Assembly: GCA_018806915.1 (NCBI GenBank)
Contig: JAGKQI010000081.1
Location: forward strand, 434,001 to 498,000
DNA: 64,000 nucleotides
Reading direction: 5' to 3'
Origin: Phytophthora colocasiae
Taxonomy: Eukaryota; Oomycota; Peronosporomycetes; Peronosporales; Peronosporaceae
Below the pieces are notes generated by a model that was given only the letters and a program-made list of their open reading frames with translations, had not been told where the DNA came from and searched no databases. The translations under genes were made by a program, and so were the position numbers. Of the stretch, positions 8,668 through 18,702 are shown one piece after another (the stretch's first letter is position 1; the number at the start of each line of letters is the position of its first letter).

Positions 8668-11387
8668 ATGAGGGTCCTGGCGTGGTCGAGAGCAAAACCA
8701 GAGTATTAACGTTGGAGAATATCAGCCTCAATATTCTGTGTGAAAACCCTCTTGTGTATAAGTCGCGACCACTGTTTTCCGTCGATGGAAGCATTGCTGT
8801 AAAGGGTCAGATTATCACAACTTCAAAGCTCCTGCTCGACAGTGGAGCAACAACCATTTACGCTTCAAAGCGATGGGTTGACGAAAACAAGATCAGCACG
8901 ACCAAATTCAGCGGGAGAAACATTCGTGTGAAGCTTGGAGATGATCAAATCATGGAAACAGAGCTTGAGCTACTAGCTCTATCAATCCATATATCGGGAC
9001 TTGACGAAGCATACGAGTGTGTGGCAGTAGTTTATACTATCCCTGATGAGTTCGACTGTATCCTCGGGATACCATTTTTCGAGGACATGCAGCCGAAAGT
9101 CAACTGGAGTGGTCGAAGAATCGACGGAACAACGAAACAACCTCTACGAGTGGAGCAAGCAAGCAAAATCAACGGACCAATCGAGGAAGGCGGACCGGTG
9201 AATGCCTCCGGGCTTCAGAGATCTGTCGAGGCGAAAGGCCTGTCGGCGAAAAGACCTGATCCCCGCGGAGGCGCCGCGCTGGAAACGGATGTGAGGTCCG
9301 TGGTTGAACTTGCACGCGAAACTGCGCAGATGGGAACCCCAAGAGTTGCTCGCGAGCAACACGACCGCAAGCCAGTTCGTAAAGGCTTGGCGGAGCGAAG
9401 CGACACGAGGTCGACTTCACGAAGACGTGCGTCCGTGGAAACGGAGGGCAATCGCACAGGGGGTAAAGACACCGTCGTCGAGAAGATGTTTACGATGGGT
9501 GTGGTAGATGCTGCGGGTGTGACAACAAAGTACATCACGCGGAAGAAGCTGAGAAAGTTCCTGAGGATCAAGACCAAAACTCCAGACGACCCTGATTTCA
9601 TGTTGGTTCTGTCGAATCAGACAATCAAGGATGTCGCCAAGTCTCTGCAACGTCGCGATGAACCTGATAACGTTGGCAGTGCTAAGGCACATCGATACTT
9701 GGAGACGGACTGGGACAGTTTTCGAAACAACCCAGCATATGATCTCCTGAAGGAATATAAGGACACCGTATTCCGACCGGAGCTACCTGAAGGTTTACCG
9801 GAAAAGAGAGAGATTGAGCATCGGATCGACGTGAAAGATCCCAATCTTGCCATGTACCGTCAGCAGTGGCGACAGTCGCCGGAGCAGCAACGAGAAATCG
9901 TGAAATGGGTCGAAGAGATGGTTTCGAAGAAACTCATTCGTCCCAGTATAAGTCCACATGCCGCTCCGACATTTTGTGTCCGAAAACCCGTTGGATGGCG
10001 TATCGTTCATGATTACCGATACCTGAACACCAACACTATTCGTCAAAGTATTCCCATGACCCGAAAAGAAGATATCCTCGATGTCATGGCTGGAGCTTAC
10101 TACTTCTCCACAATGGACTTGATGTCCGCGTATTATCAAGTTCGTCTGCGGGAAGATGATATCAAGTACACAGCTTTCCAAGCTCCGAATGGACTCTGGG
10201 AATATCTCGTGTTGCCGATGGGTGTATGCAACGCTCCTGCGACCATGCACCGCTTGACATCCAAACTGTTTCGAGGCTTGGAGCAGACGAGATCTTTTTA
10301 CGACGACATTTACATCTTCACCAAGTCTCGTGACATCCAAGAACACCTGCGAGCTCTACGGAAAACGCTGGATATCTTGAGGGACAATAAATTGTACGTG
10401 AAACTGGCCAAGTGTGTCTTCTGTGCTGACGAGATACCATGTCTGGGTGACTTTGTCGGACGCAATGGCGTTCGAATGGATCCCGACAAAGTTCAAACCA
10501 TCAAGAATTGGCCGGTTCCTCGGACACAAGAAGAGCTGCACAGCTTTCTGGGTCTAACAGGTTACGTACAACGTTTCTGTCCGGAATATTCTTCGTTGAC
10601 AGCAACAATGTTCACATTGCTGAAGAAGAAGGACAAGCGTAACTCCAAGATCCACTTCAGCGACGAGCAGTTGAAGAATTTCAAGGAGCTGAAGCGACGC
10701 TTGTGTAATCCTCCAGTGCTGCACTTGCCGGACTTCAGCAAACCAATGCATCTGCGTACGGATGCAAGTAAGTTCGCGGTTGGTGGTGTGCTATTCCAAG
10801 TGATCGATGGTGTTGAGAAACCCATGGCCTACACCAGTCGAAAGATGAAACCAGCAGAGTTAAACTATCCAACGCAACAGCAAGAACTTCTAGCTATTGT
10901 GCACGCGCTGGCAGCTTTCAGGATATACTGCTTGGATACACCACCCATCATCGAAACGGACCACAAGAGTTTAGAAGGAATCTTCACGCAAAAGATGGCT
11001 AATCGTCGACTAGCACGGTGGTATGACATTCTCGCGGAATACCAGCCGCAGTTTTCATACCTGCCAGGAGCGGAAAATGGTATCGCAGACGCTTTAAGTC
11101 GACGACCGGATTTGCAACCGGAAACGAAGTACTTTCACGACTTGAATGTGACCAGCTTCGATGATACTTCATTCCGACTTGAGATAAGTGCAATCACAAC
11201 GGACAGCGAGCTGATCGAGTCGATTAAAACCGCGTATACGAAAGATCGAGAAGCTCAAGCCATATTCGCTGCTATCGCAAGGCGAAGTGAACGTACGACC
11301 AAGCGAGTCAACCGTCAGCACCGGAAGAAATATCGGTTATTATCACGAAGATCGTGGATTGCTGTGGTATCAGACAACGAGCGATGA
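8619..11387 (+). CDS. Pol of Gypsy-1: protease, reverse transcriptase, RNase H
   Basis: The frame is open from about 8619 without an ATG, as expected for a frameshift product. The protease has the DSGA active site (LLDSGATTIY, near 8840). The RT shows the palm motif FYDDIYIF near 10300 in place of the common YVDD, with LPMGVCNAPAT before it. RNase H follows, with RTDASKFAVGGVLF near 10756 and ETDHKSLEG. The frame ends at 11387 shortly after the RNase H. Integrase continues in another frame, so a single-base indel lies between roughly 11250 and 11340. Confidence 0.9.
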   Translation: MEERTSQAGKRQTASVNEGPGVVESKTRVLTLENISLNILCENPLVYKSRPLFSVDGSIAVKGQIITTSKLLLDSGATTIYASKRWVDENKISTTKFSGRNIRVKLGDDQIMETELELLALSIHISGLDEAYECVAVVYTIPDEFDCILGIPFFEDMQPKVNWSGRRIDGTTKQPLRVEQASKINGPIEEGGPVNASGLQRSVEAKGLSAKRPDPRGGAALETDVRSVVELARETAQMGTPRVAREQHDRKPVRKGLAERSDTRSTSRRRASVETEGNRTGGKDTVVEKMFTMGVVDAAGVTTKYITRKKLRKFLRIKTKTPDDPDFMLVLSNQTIKDVAKSLQRRDEPDNVGSAKAHRYLETDWDSFRNNPAYDLLKEYKDTVFRPELPEGLPEKREIEHRIDVKDPNLAMYRQQWRQSPEQQREIVKWVEEMVSKKLIRPSISPHAAPTFCVRKPVGWRIVHDYRYLNTNTIRQSIPMTRKEDILDVMAGAYYFSTMDLMSAYYQVRLREDDIKYTAFQAPNGLWEYLVLPMGVCNAPATMHRLTSKLFRGLEQTRSFYDDIYIFTKSRDIQEHLRALRKTLDILRDNKLYVKLAKCVFCADEIPCLGDFVGRNGVRMDPDKVQTIKNWPVPRTQEELHSFLGLTGYVQRFCPEYSSLTATMFTLLKKKDKRNSKIHFSDEQLKNFKELKRRLCNPPVLHLPDFSKPMHLRTDASKFAVGGVLFQVIDGVEKPMAYTSRKMKPAELNYPTQQQELLAIVHALAAFRIYCLDTPPIIETDHKSLEGIFTQKMANRRLARWYDILAEYQPQFSYLPGAENGIADALSRRPDLQPETKYFHDLNVTSFDDTSFRLEISAITTDSELIESIKTAYTKDREAQAIFAAIARRSERTTKRVNRQHRKKYRLLSRRSWIAVVSDNER

Positions 11388-12165
11388 TTCACCTCGGGTG
11401 GTCGTACCAAACTCAGTGAAAGTTCGTCAACAGATTATTCGTGAGTGCCATGACTCCAATTATGGAGGACACCCTGGTGCTGAGCGAACATATCTCACGC
11501 TGTCACGTCAGTGGTATTGGACCAAGATGATCAAGTCCATCCAGAAGTATATCGCTGACTGTGAACCGTGTCGAAGAAATAAACCTCGGTTGACCAAGCC
11601 ACCAGGACTGCTGGAACCGCTTAGTATTCCTGAGGAGAGATGGCGATCAATCTCCATGGATTTCATAACAGACCTTCCGCCTACAGCAAGGAAAGTGGAT
11701 TCAATTTGGGTTGTCGTGGATCGCTTGACAAAGAGATGTCATTTCGTGCCGACAACCAAAACGGTAACCGCTGAAGGTGTTGCTCGGTTGTTCATTGAGA
11801 ACATCTGGAAGCTTCACGGAATGCCTGCAAGCATTATCTCAGATCGAGATCGGAAGTTTGTGTCTTCTTTCTGGCAATACGTCTTCAAGTCGATTGGAAC
11901 GAGCCTGAAGATGACAGTGGCTCACCGGGCACAGGGCGATGGCCAAACCGAACGGATGAACCGGACCTTGGAGGAGTATCTGCGTTGCTTCGTGGGACCA
12001 CTACAAGATGATTGGGACGTGCATCCCGCAAATGCCGAGTTTGCGGTAAACTCGACCGTGAACTCCAGCACAAAGATGGCACCTTTTGAGTTGGTGATCT
12101 GGTTTATCTCAGCACGCAGCATCTTGACCCGAAGCATACTGGTTTGCCAAACTCGTCCAAGTTAG
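11287..12165 (+). pseudogene. Integrase of Gypsy-1 with frameshift and internal deletion
   Basis: Contains the HHCC zinc-binding part (H and H near 11450-11480, then CEPCRRNK) and the DDE core: MDFITDLPP, SDRDRKFVSSFWQ, and the glutamate in GQTERMNRTLEEY. After APFEL (about 12093) the frame runs into sequence that in another frame reads GDLVYLSTQHLDPKHTG, the end of the usual linker. About 100 residues normally found between these points are absent, which indicates a deletion of about 300 bp. The catalytic core is intact but the protein is not continuous. Confidence 0.85.
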
Positions 12166-12533
12166 GACCAAAGTGGGTTGGACCCTACGAGGTGGTACGC
12201 AGAATTCACAACCACGCGTACGAGTTGAATATTCAATCTGGCAACAAGCTTCATCCAGTCTTTAATACCAGCTCGCTGAAACCGTATCAAGAACCTACTC
12301 GATTATCGAGACCTCATGAGGTAGTTCTCGCAGACGGTACTTTTGGTCAACTTGTGAAACGGTTGCTGGGAAAGCGAACTAGGAAACGACGGACTCAATT
12401 TCTTGTGGAGTGGGTGGGAGAAGAGGAACCCACCTGGGAACCTGTCGAGAATCTCCAACAAATTCCTGATATGATTGCTGAGTATGAATCGAGTCGAAGG
12501 AGATCAAAGCGAAGGAGAACCAAGAAGTCGTAA
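12096..12533 (+). CDS. Chromodomain tail of the Gypsy-1 integrase
   Basis: After the linker GDLVYLST comes the integrase C-terminal domain (LGPKWVGPYEVVRR, LHPVFNTSSLKPY), then a chromodomain with FLVEWVGEEEPTWEPVENL near residue 90 of this piece, and a basic tail. Chromodomains in this superfamily bind methylated histone H3 and steer insertion. It is out of frame with the preceding integrase piece because of the deletion near 12093. Confidence 0.85.
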   Translation, partial: DLVYLSTQHLDPKHTGLPNSSKLGPKWVGPYEVVRRIHNHAYELNIQSGNKLHPVFNTSSLKPYQEPTRLSRPHEVVLADGTFGQLVKRLLGKRTRKRRTQFLVEWVGEEEPTWEPVENLQQIPDMIAEYESSRRRSKRRRTKKS

Positions 12534-12566
12534 GGGGGGGCTCGAATGCCTATATGTATTCCCGTA

Positions 12567-13957
12567 TTACATCCCCTTAGCTTGCTCCAATAGCTGCTTG
12601 AAGCGCTTCTCTCGCTTACGATCCGTTTTCGACTTGCGCTTTCCGTGACGACATTGGTATCCAGGCTGGAGCTCCACACAGCTGACCCACTTGACGTACT
12701 GAACCCATGTCTGGCGACCAAGAGGAATAATTACCATCGGAGGATCCTTAGCTTCGTCGTACCCATCCATCACAAGAGGGCGCGTATTGGGACCGAACGT
12801 GAGCACGACAAAACAGTGTCCAAGATCATCTTCACCAGCGCTCGCAAGGTATACACCCGGAGGAAGACCTTGACAGAAACTTTGAAAAGTGGCAATGTTG
12901 GCAGCCGAACTCGAAAGGACGTTCTTCTGGAGTTTTTCATGGTTGAGTGGAATACTTTGACGCTGAAGGAGCTTAAAGAACTCGACGGCATCCTCACGAG
13001 ATACTCCATACTGGATAGAACTCGGTCTCGTAACTTCAAAGGCGTCCCACATCTCCATCGTAACCAACTTCGGCGCTTTCAGATAGTATAGCGCCATACG
13101 AAGACCATCCATGAAGCACGTACCAGCAGCTGAAGCCAGGTCGCGCTTCGGGCTCTTCTTGCTCTTCTTAGCAGAGGAAGCCGTTTTACACCTGAAGATT
13201 GCTGTTCGTCAATCTGCTGCATCATTTCGCGAACCCAAGGCCTGTCGAGCTTCTCCATCCATTCCCACGAGATTTGGAGCGGCGTACATTTCCACTCCAC
13301 GAGATAACAACGATGCGGAACCTCTCCGTGGGCATCCAACAGCCGCACTACCTCGCACGGTTTGCTGTAGTCCCACTCAGCCTCAGGGTTGTAAAAATTC
13401 TCGCGACCGTTCCATGGGTGTGCAGCGGGAGCTGGTGGCAGCGGCGGATGCCAAGCTGCCGTCTCATCACCCCGGCGAAGGCGTGACAATCGGGGCCTTG
13501 CTTCATCATCATCGCTATCGAAAAGCCAAGCGTCAGGAGCTTCTTCTTCATCTTCATCAATGGCGTCAGCTTTATCGCTGTCGTAGTCCGAGCCCTCGAC
13601 GAGGAGCTCAAAAACGCGCTCCTGAAGGCTGGTTGGAGGCGCCGGAATAGCAGCAGAGTCGGAGGATTCAGACATGGCTACAGAGCCAGGCGAAGACGCC
13701 ATTGCTTCCAGGGCAGGGCGACCAGCAAGAACGAGCGCCTCCCACAGATCCTCCTCATCAGAATCGAGCTCCACAGAGGCCTCAGTATGCACAGCGGAAA
13801 GCGAGAGAGAACTGCCTGCGACGGGCGAGCCGGAGGACGTTCCAGAGAGCGAAGGGTCGTTAGGCCGCGCCTCCAGCGACCCAGCAGAAACAGCGGACAC
13901 GGCAAGCTGATCAGCCACCGGAGCAGCAGCAGGAGTGGCGACAGAGCGGGACGCCAT
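12567..13957 (-). pseudogene. Antisense ORF in Gypsy-1: chromodomain-like plus Cys-His-Asp domain
   Basis: Runs opposite to gag-pol, between pol and the 3' LTR. The first ATG is at 13957. The N-terminal 200 residues are low-complexity Ser/Ala and acidic. Counting from the upstream in-frame TTG at 13978, residues about 206-250 resemble a chromodomain (CEVVRLLDAHG, YLVEWKCTPLQISWEWME). At about 13190 a single-base shift at a run of A moves the frame. The next part holds GTCFMDGLRMALYYL, then LGHCFVVLTFG and VMDGYDEA. The order Cys before a helix, then His, then Asp is reminiscent of papain-like cysteine peptidases, but no family was recognised. The C-terminus is basic. A host-derived or element-encoded accessory gene is possible; function is unproven. 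Confidence 0.6.
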
Positions 13958-14108
13958 CACCGACGAAGACCTATCCAAGTCCCCAACAGCCAGGCCGGAG
14001 CGAAGAGGAAGGGGGTCAGACGAATCTCCGACGGCAAAGGCAGCGCAACTGTCGATCCGACTCCGCGCGCTTCTTTTTCAGGAATGGCTGCTGGAGAGAC
14101 GCGCATCT

Positions 14109-14122
14109 AAAGGGAGGGTGAG
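14109..14122 (+). other. Polypurine tract of Gypsy-1
   Basis: AAAGGGAGGGTGAG directly precedes the 3' LTR and would prime plus-strand DNA synthesis. Confidence 0.7.
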
Positions 14123-14307
14123 TGTATCAGATTAGATAGCCAATAGGAATAGGAATCAGGTAGTACCTTTAATTAGTAATTCCAGTGCAGATGTAGGAGA
14201 GGCTGTGGAGCCCAGCAGCTCCATCCTCTCCGAACTGCAGGGAGGGCAGCACTTTGTATTCTGCGCCCGACCCCAAACAACTCCCTCCTTGAGTTCATTT
14301 TGAATCA
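14123..14307 (+). repeat. 3' LTR of Gypsy-1
   Basis: 185 bp, nearly identical to 7627-7811 (one substitution seen), followed by the target duplicate ATTCT at 14308-14312. Confidence 0.97.
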
Positions 14308-14858
14308 ATTCTTCTTCCTTCTTCGGAGATCAGAGTATCTTCGGATCGGACAGGCCAGACACTTCTACTGCCTCAAACACCAGAACGTATTTTTCTCGGA
14401 CGCGGAAGGGAAACCAACACCAGAATCAAAAGCAACATCGGTCACAATCGGTCTTGAAGAACGACCAATTTGGGCGTGGTGCATGGCGCACAATGCATTC
14501 CTCAGGTGATCCAGTTATATGTCCAGTCATCGCGGTCAAACACCTCAACATTGCCAGGCGGAAGGCTGCGTGCAAAGGCAGGTACCTCTGCGGCAACCTA
14601 ACAGCAGCAACGATGGCCAAGGCATTCAAGGCCACAGCAAAGAGTATCGGCGTACCAGAAGCCAACTACTCAACACACTCTGTCCGGATTGGTGGAGCGA
14701 CAGCCCTTCTGAGCGGCCAAGCGAGCAGTACCGCTATCAAGCTCCTGGGTCGCTGGCTATCGAACTGTTTTGAGCAGTATCCAACGCAATCGGCCATCTC
14801 AACCTCGACACTCTCGCCACGGATGGTAGGCGCTCACACTCGACAGACTCATTCGTAA
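14308..14858 (+). pseudogene. Tyrosine recombinase, 3' catalytic part
   Basis: Continues the recombinase begun at 7068. It opens with FFFLLRRSEYL right after the target duplication. The catalytic core shows HSVRIGGATALL (H-x-x-R) followed by LLGRWLSNCFEQYP, giving the W/H and the nucleophile Tyr positions. Around 14455 the frame changes: IGLEERPIW versus KNDQFGRGAW, a one-base indel. This copy of the enzyme is therefore dead even without the Gypsy insertion. Confidence 0.85.
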
Positions 14859-15669
14859 GGACTCGAGAGCACATTACTTTTGGGGGCCGCTCACCACGCC
14901 CTTACTTAAGGCTGGTCGAGGACAATGAAGTCCATTTGCCCCCAAACCGACTGAGTTGTATCCTTGGAAAATGGTCCGACACCATCGCGAACGTATTGAG
15001 GTGCTTCAGACGTCGGCAACGCATCGCAGTTCAGAATGTTACTTGTGCCACCGAACGAAGCGCTTCTTCAGCAGCGCAATGCTTGCCGAGTGCGACGTCT
15101 GCGGACAGTTCGTGTGCTCGAAATGCCGCAACGACAAGAAGTTGTACGTCCAGGATGCAAACGGGTTGATGGGGGCGTTCCAGCGAGCTCAAACGTGCAA
15201 AACGTGCGTCTTAGCTGCGAGTGCCGGCTACGCTCCACCGCCGATGCACATGTCTGTAGTGGAGCAGGTGGCTAAGAGCCAAGGTACCGACAAGGCAAGT
15301 AGCGCACGGAACAGAAGTATGAGCGGGAGACGCCACTCCAGTTCTTCAAGTAGTCAAGTGTCGGAGCTTTCGAACGCTTCCAGTGACTTTCATTCGTGTC
15401 GACAAGGGCCGGTGTACACGTTCGAAGATGAATCTGACGGGTATCGACACTGGCGACCGAAAGAGATGCAGTCATTGACAGCTCCAGCTTTGTCTGTCTC
15501 CAAGGCACGAGGGCGGAGTGGAACGTCGTCCAGCAACTCCAGCGCTTTTTCAGATGATTCCAGTTCAGCCCGTAGAGACATCTATCTAACGCCACCAAAT
15601 CCAAGGAAACTGTACGAAGAACAGCAACGCAGACACAACTTGCACCGATGTGAGCCCACAAGTCAACTA

Positions 15670-15809
15670 CACCTTTTGCCGGCCAAAGTGGGCTAATCAG
15701 CATCCAATGTGGGCAGGATTAATTTTAGGCGGCTGACAGAAACCCAAAACAGCCCAAAACTGTTTTTTTACACAATCAAAGTGGGCTAATCATCATTCAA
15801 AGCGGGCAA
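15670..15809. repeat. Left terminal inverted repeat of the Tc1/mariner element
   Basis: About 140 bp. Contains AAAGTGGGCTAATCA twice, near both ends of the arm (about 15685 and 15778), which may be transposase binding sites. Confidence 0.93.
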
Positions 15810-15810
15810 A

Positions 15811-16977
15811 CTACTGGCCATAGGACATATCTTCCTTACGAATTGCTGCATGCACAAACTTCGAAGCGTGCAGCTCTACGTTCTGCACCATGCGCTGAGT
15901 GATTCGCGGCATGCAAGTGTTGGTAGCTCGCTCGAGAAGCCTCATGCGAGCTTCTGTCTTCGAAATTGGTGGACCAGTAATACTCTCGGTCAGTGGGTCG
16001 TTCATCTCTTCCATCGCTGTAGCTAGGTAGGTTTTGATGTGCGCTTTAAGAGCGCTAAAGCAGTTTTCAATCGGGTTACACATGGGGCTGTATGGACCAA
16101 GTCGAAGCAAGACGAGATCGCAGCGGGGCTGTACAAGCTCCTCTGTACGAGAGTGTGCTGGTGCATTGTCGAACACGATGACGATCTTCTTGTCCCTATA
16201 CTGCTCGTGATAGATGTTGCTCTCCTTGATGACCTCATACAGCTCCTCTACGAAGTCGGCGTTGGTTTGCATTTTAATGCTGCCTCTTTGCGTCCGGTAC
16301 GCAACGACACCGTACGCAGAGGAGACCGCGCACTGGATTTGGAGGTTGGCGCCCTTGGACGGCGGCATCTTCTCCACGGCACGCTTTCCCTTCTTTGCAC
16401 GACCTTTCGTGCGCTTGGTGTACAAGTTAAAATTCGTCTCGTCAAAATACACGACGAGATCACCACGTTCTTGGTGTCTGATCAGCGCATCAGCAAACAC
16501 CTTCCTCTTCTCCTTATTTTCCTCACTGTTACATGTCGTAGGCTCGACGCGCGTCTACGAATTAGCCAAAGAATATTGAATGTTAATTCAGTCTCAGTAC
16601 ATGTACATGTTCATAGTAAAGCACACCTGTTTGACGGTAAAGAGCATGCCTTTCAGATGGCGAGAAATGGTAGACTCTGCGATGTCCACACGAAACTCAT
16701 CAAGGACCATGCGTTTCAATGTGGCAAGTGGGAGAAGACAACACTCGTCCAGCCACAGCTCTAATGCCGCCTTGATCTCGGGGGTCACTTTGGTAGCGCG
16801 GGCCCCCCCTCGAGGAAGGTCAACAGCACGGTCGAGGCTAACAAGTCGCTCCGCTGTGCTCCGTGGGAACTCATTATAATGGGCAACAGCACGCCAGTTG
16901 CCACCGGCGTGGTATGCTTTGAGGACGCGACGGCGTTCTTCAGGTGTGTGGGTCTTAGTGGCGGTTTGGGAAGGCAT
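15811..16977 (-). CDS. Tc1/mariner transposase, two exons (364 aa)
   Basis: Exon 1 is 16977-16627 and exon 2 is 16554-15811. The 72-bp intron (16555-16626) has GT...AG ends and a CTAAT branch-like site close to the acceptor, and splicing keeps the frame. Exon 1 encodes a paired helix-turn-helix region (TPEERRRVLKAYHAGGNWRAVA). Exon 2 encodes the DDE domain: YFDETNFNL, VFDNAPAHS and GPYSPMCNPIENCFS, with 33 residues between the second Asp and the Glu. It cuts and pastes the element at TA sites. All catalytic residues are present, so it may be functional. Confidence 0.92.
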
Positions 16978-17069
16978 CTGGGTTGTGTAATGTCAGTTGC
17001 AGATTGACTTTGTGGTCTCCATTTCGGGCGCATGCGAAGTACTGTACATGTACGAATGATTGGCTGGTA

Positions 17070-17210
17070 GTTGCCCGCTTTGAATGATGATTAGCCCACT
17101 TTGATTGTGTAAAAAAACAGTTTTGGGCTGTTTTGGGTTTCTGTCAGCCGCCTAAAATTAATCCTGCCCACATTGGATGCTGATTAGCCCACTTTGGCCG
17201 GCAAAAGGTG
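17070..17210. repeat. Right terminal inverted repeat of the Tc1/mariner element
   Basis: Reverse complement of the left arm, including the run of seven A/T, ending GGTG before the TA duplicate. Confidence 0.93.
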
Positions 17211-17553
17211 TAGTGGTGCGAAACAACAGTCAGACATGCAAAACCACTGACCGACAACTCGCCCGGACGGCGTTTAACCACGGTGACCGACCTAGACGCG
17301 AGCTGGTAAACCCTTACAGCATTCGTACAGCGGTCCGAGTTCAACTACGTCGATCATTGCGAAAACACGATCCCCCCAATTCCCCTATTCGGAACGAGGC
17401 TTCCAGCGAACAACCTCCATGCCGGTGGCCTCTGGACGACCTGATCTGATAGCGCAGATGGTGGAGCTAAACATGAAAGCTGAGTGTGCCTACAACGCCA
17501 CGCAGCGCAACGGAAATCTGATCAAGCACCAGATCCAGACCCGTCAGAGGACC

Positions 17554-18660
17554 TGAACTGCCTACAATGTTGACGCACAGGTAGCGAATAATACTTCCAG
17601 TCGTGACAATGGCGTTGTGTTTCGCTTTAATCGACAAAGACGATTGGTGAACGCCAAAGAGAATCCCGAAGCTCTAGGAGCTTCTGGCAAAAGGCTATCC
17701 ACGAGTATAGATTGGTTGGTTTTTTACTCGGAAAAAAATATCGGTTGAAAACCGGTTTAAAAACGGTCTTCTATCGGGCGACTGGTTCATTAACCGTTGA
17801 GACAAGAGCAAAGAAAGAGCAGCGGCTGAGTTAACCACGGTAAGCATTTGGACAGCAAGTACAGTAGTCTCCTGGAGGTGTGCAGTACCCTAATTCAAAG
17901 TTTTATGTTTGTGGGTATGTACCAGGTGGACGTTGGCTACAACTTATAGTACTCCGTGTCGAGTGTCAGTGAGAAATGCGTCTTAAAGCGCAAGGCGTTG
18001 CTTGCAGAAGGACGTGTGTAAGCGTATGTCAAGAGGAGCCTCGCAAACTCTCAATTCCCATCAAGCGACAATCTACCTGGATGTTTGATCGCAAAGACTT
18101 TTCACCTGCGCGAACTACTTACTTGTACGGGCCGGCAACATGAGGCGTGAAGTGAAGCCAAATGCCTCCTGGTTTCCGTCCCATCCTGAAAAATGGAAAA
18201 TGAACTTGTAGAGACGATGGTGGTGTCTCTAAACTTGCGAGCTTGGCTGCGGAATAGCAACGTTCAAACAGCTGATCATCTTATCCGTATTGATCAATGG
18301 TTCCAGAGATTTAAGTGCACTGGATCCACACACGGAGGCTGCTCAGGACGCCAGCTGAATAAACAACCGAAAAAAAACAAAAAAAACCAGAATAACTAAC
18401 TTGTTGGATTTAAAAAGGAAATAATTATAAAAAACCATTCCATATCCACGAGAGCTCACGTGGAGCCACACGCGTTTGCATCCGATCTGAAGGCAGATGT
18501 TGAAGCTGGTTGGAGGTTATGCACTCGTTTAACGTTTGTCGCTTTTTAATCAATGTACGTAGTACAACCGCGTGTGAATCGCTCGGATGTGCCACATGAG
18601 CGCCATCAAGAGAGACAAACCTGCTCTCTCCCTCTCTGATCGGAGCTTGGATCTGCTCGT
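17554..18660. other. Intergenic stretch without recognised gene
   Basis: No open frame with recognisable similarity. A 68-codon ORF at 18193-18399 has no family signal and a lysine/asparagine-rich end, so it was not called. The last 200 bp are presumably the promoter of the following SOD-like gene. The phrase TATGCACTCGTT near 18515 recurs upstream of the second SOD-like gene near 20340. Confidence 0.6.
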
Positions 18661-18677
18661 TCAGTATCAAATTTGCC
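18661..18677 (+). promoter_or_regulatory. Oomycete-type initiator of the first SOD-like gene
   Basis: TCAGTATCAAATTTGCC, 42 bases before the ATG at 18703, resembles the oomycete Inr (TCA, short spacer, CAATTT-like). It implies a short 5' leader. Confidence 0.5.
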
Positions 18678-18702
18678 TTGGACATGCGAGAGCTTTCTTC
18701 AA

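Larger units (their letters stand above)
7627..14307 (+). mobile_element. Ty3/Gypsy LTR retrotransposon Gypsy-1, inserted in the YR element
   Basis: Two 185-bp LTRs (7627-7811 and 14123-14307) begin TGTATCAG and end TTGAATCA, and are flanked by the 5-bp duplication ATTCT (7622-7626 and 14308-14312). I see one difference between them (C at 7713 versus A at 14209), so the insertion is recent. Order gag, protease, RT, RNase H, integrase, chromodomain places it in Ty3/Gypsy. The integrase region carries a frameshift and an internal deletion, so this copy is probably non-autonomous. An extra antisense ORF lies before the 3' LTR. Confidence 0.97.
2743..14930 (+). mobile_element. DIRS/Ngaro-like tyrosine-recombinase retrotransposon, interrupted by a Gypsy element
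   Basis: Ordered ORFs on the plus strand encode a structural protein, a CCCH-finger protein, reverse transcriptase plus RNase H, and a tyrosine recombinase. This is the gene order of YR retrotransposons, which integrate with a recombinase instead of an integrase and have no LTRs. The recombinase is split by the Gypsy element at 7627-14307. Both termini are uncertain: the left limit is set at the palindrome at 2743 and the right at the start of FYVE-gene similarity. Split direct repeats or terminal inverted repeats were not identified. Confidence 0.75.
15670..17210 (-). mobile_element. Complete Tc1/mariner (IS630-type) DNA transposon
   Basis: Long terminal inverted repeats of about 140 bp (15670-15809 and about 17070-17210) start CACCTTTTGCCGGCC and are flanked by TA on both sides (15668-15669 and 17211-17212), the target preference of this superfamily. 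The arms look almost perfect, suggesting a young copy. One intron-containing transposase gene on the minus strand fills the centre, and its stop codon sits at the inner edge of the left repeat. It is inserted in the FYVE-type gene. Confidence 0.95.
14956..17553 (+). pseudogene. FYVE-type zinc-finger gene remnant split by a Tc1/mariner element
   Basis: The 5' piece (14956-15667) has a FYVE-like cluster: ECYLCHRTKRFF, ECDVCGQFVCSKCRNDKK and CKTCVLA, then a Ser-rich tail. The mariner element at 15670-17210 interrupts it at a TA. Downstream (17213 on) the frame continues as VVRNNSQTCKTT and runs to 17449; the likely original end (MPVASGRPDLIAQMVELN, about 17420-17553) lies in another frame, so a further indel is present. 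The N-terminal half, a START domain in this oomycete family, is missing, perhaps removed when the YR element arrived. Such proteins bind phosphoinositides on endosomes. Confidence 0.75.

Noticed and set aside
13111..13650. 179-codon plus-strand ORF within the Gypsy-1 antisense region
   Set aside because: The minus-strand frame has domain-like motifs; this one does not.
16039..16764. 241-codon plus-strand ORF inside the mariner element
   Set aside because: It is the antisense shadow of the transposase exons, with no family signal of its own.
18193..18399. 68-codon ORF before the SOD cluster
   Set aside because: No similarity recognised, low-complexity end, no initiator nearby.
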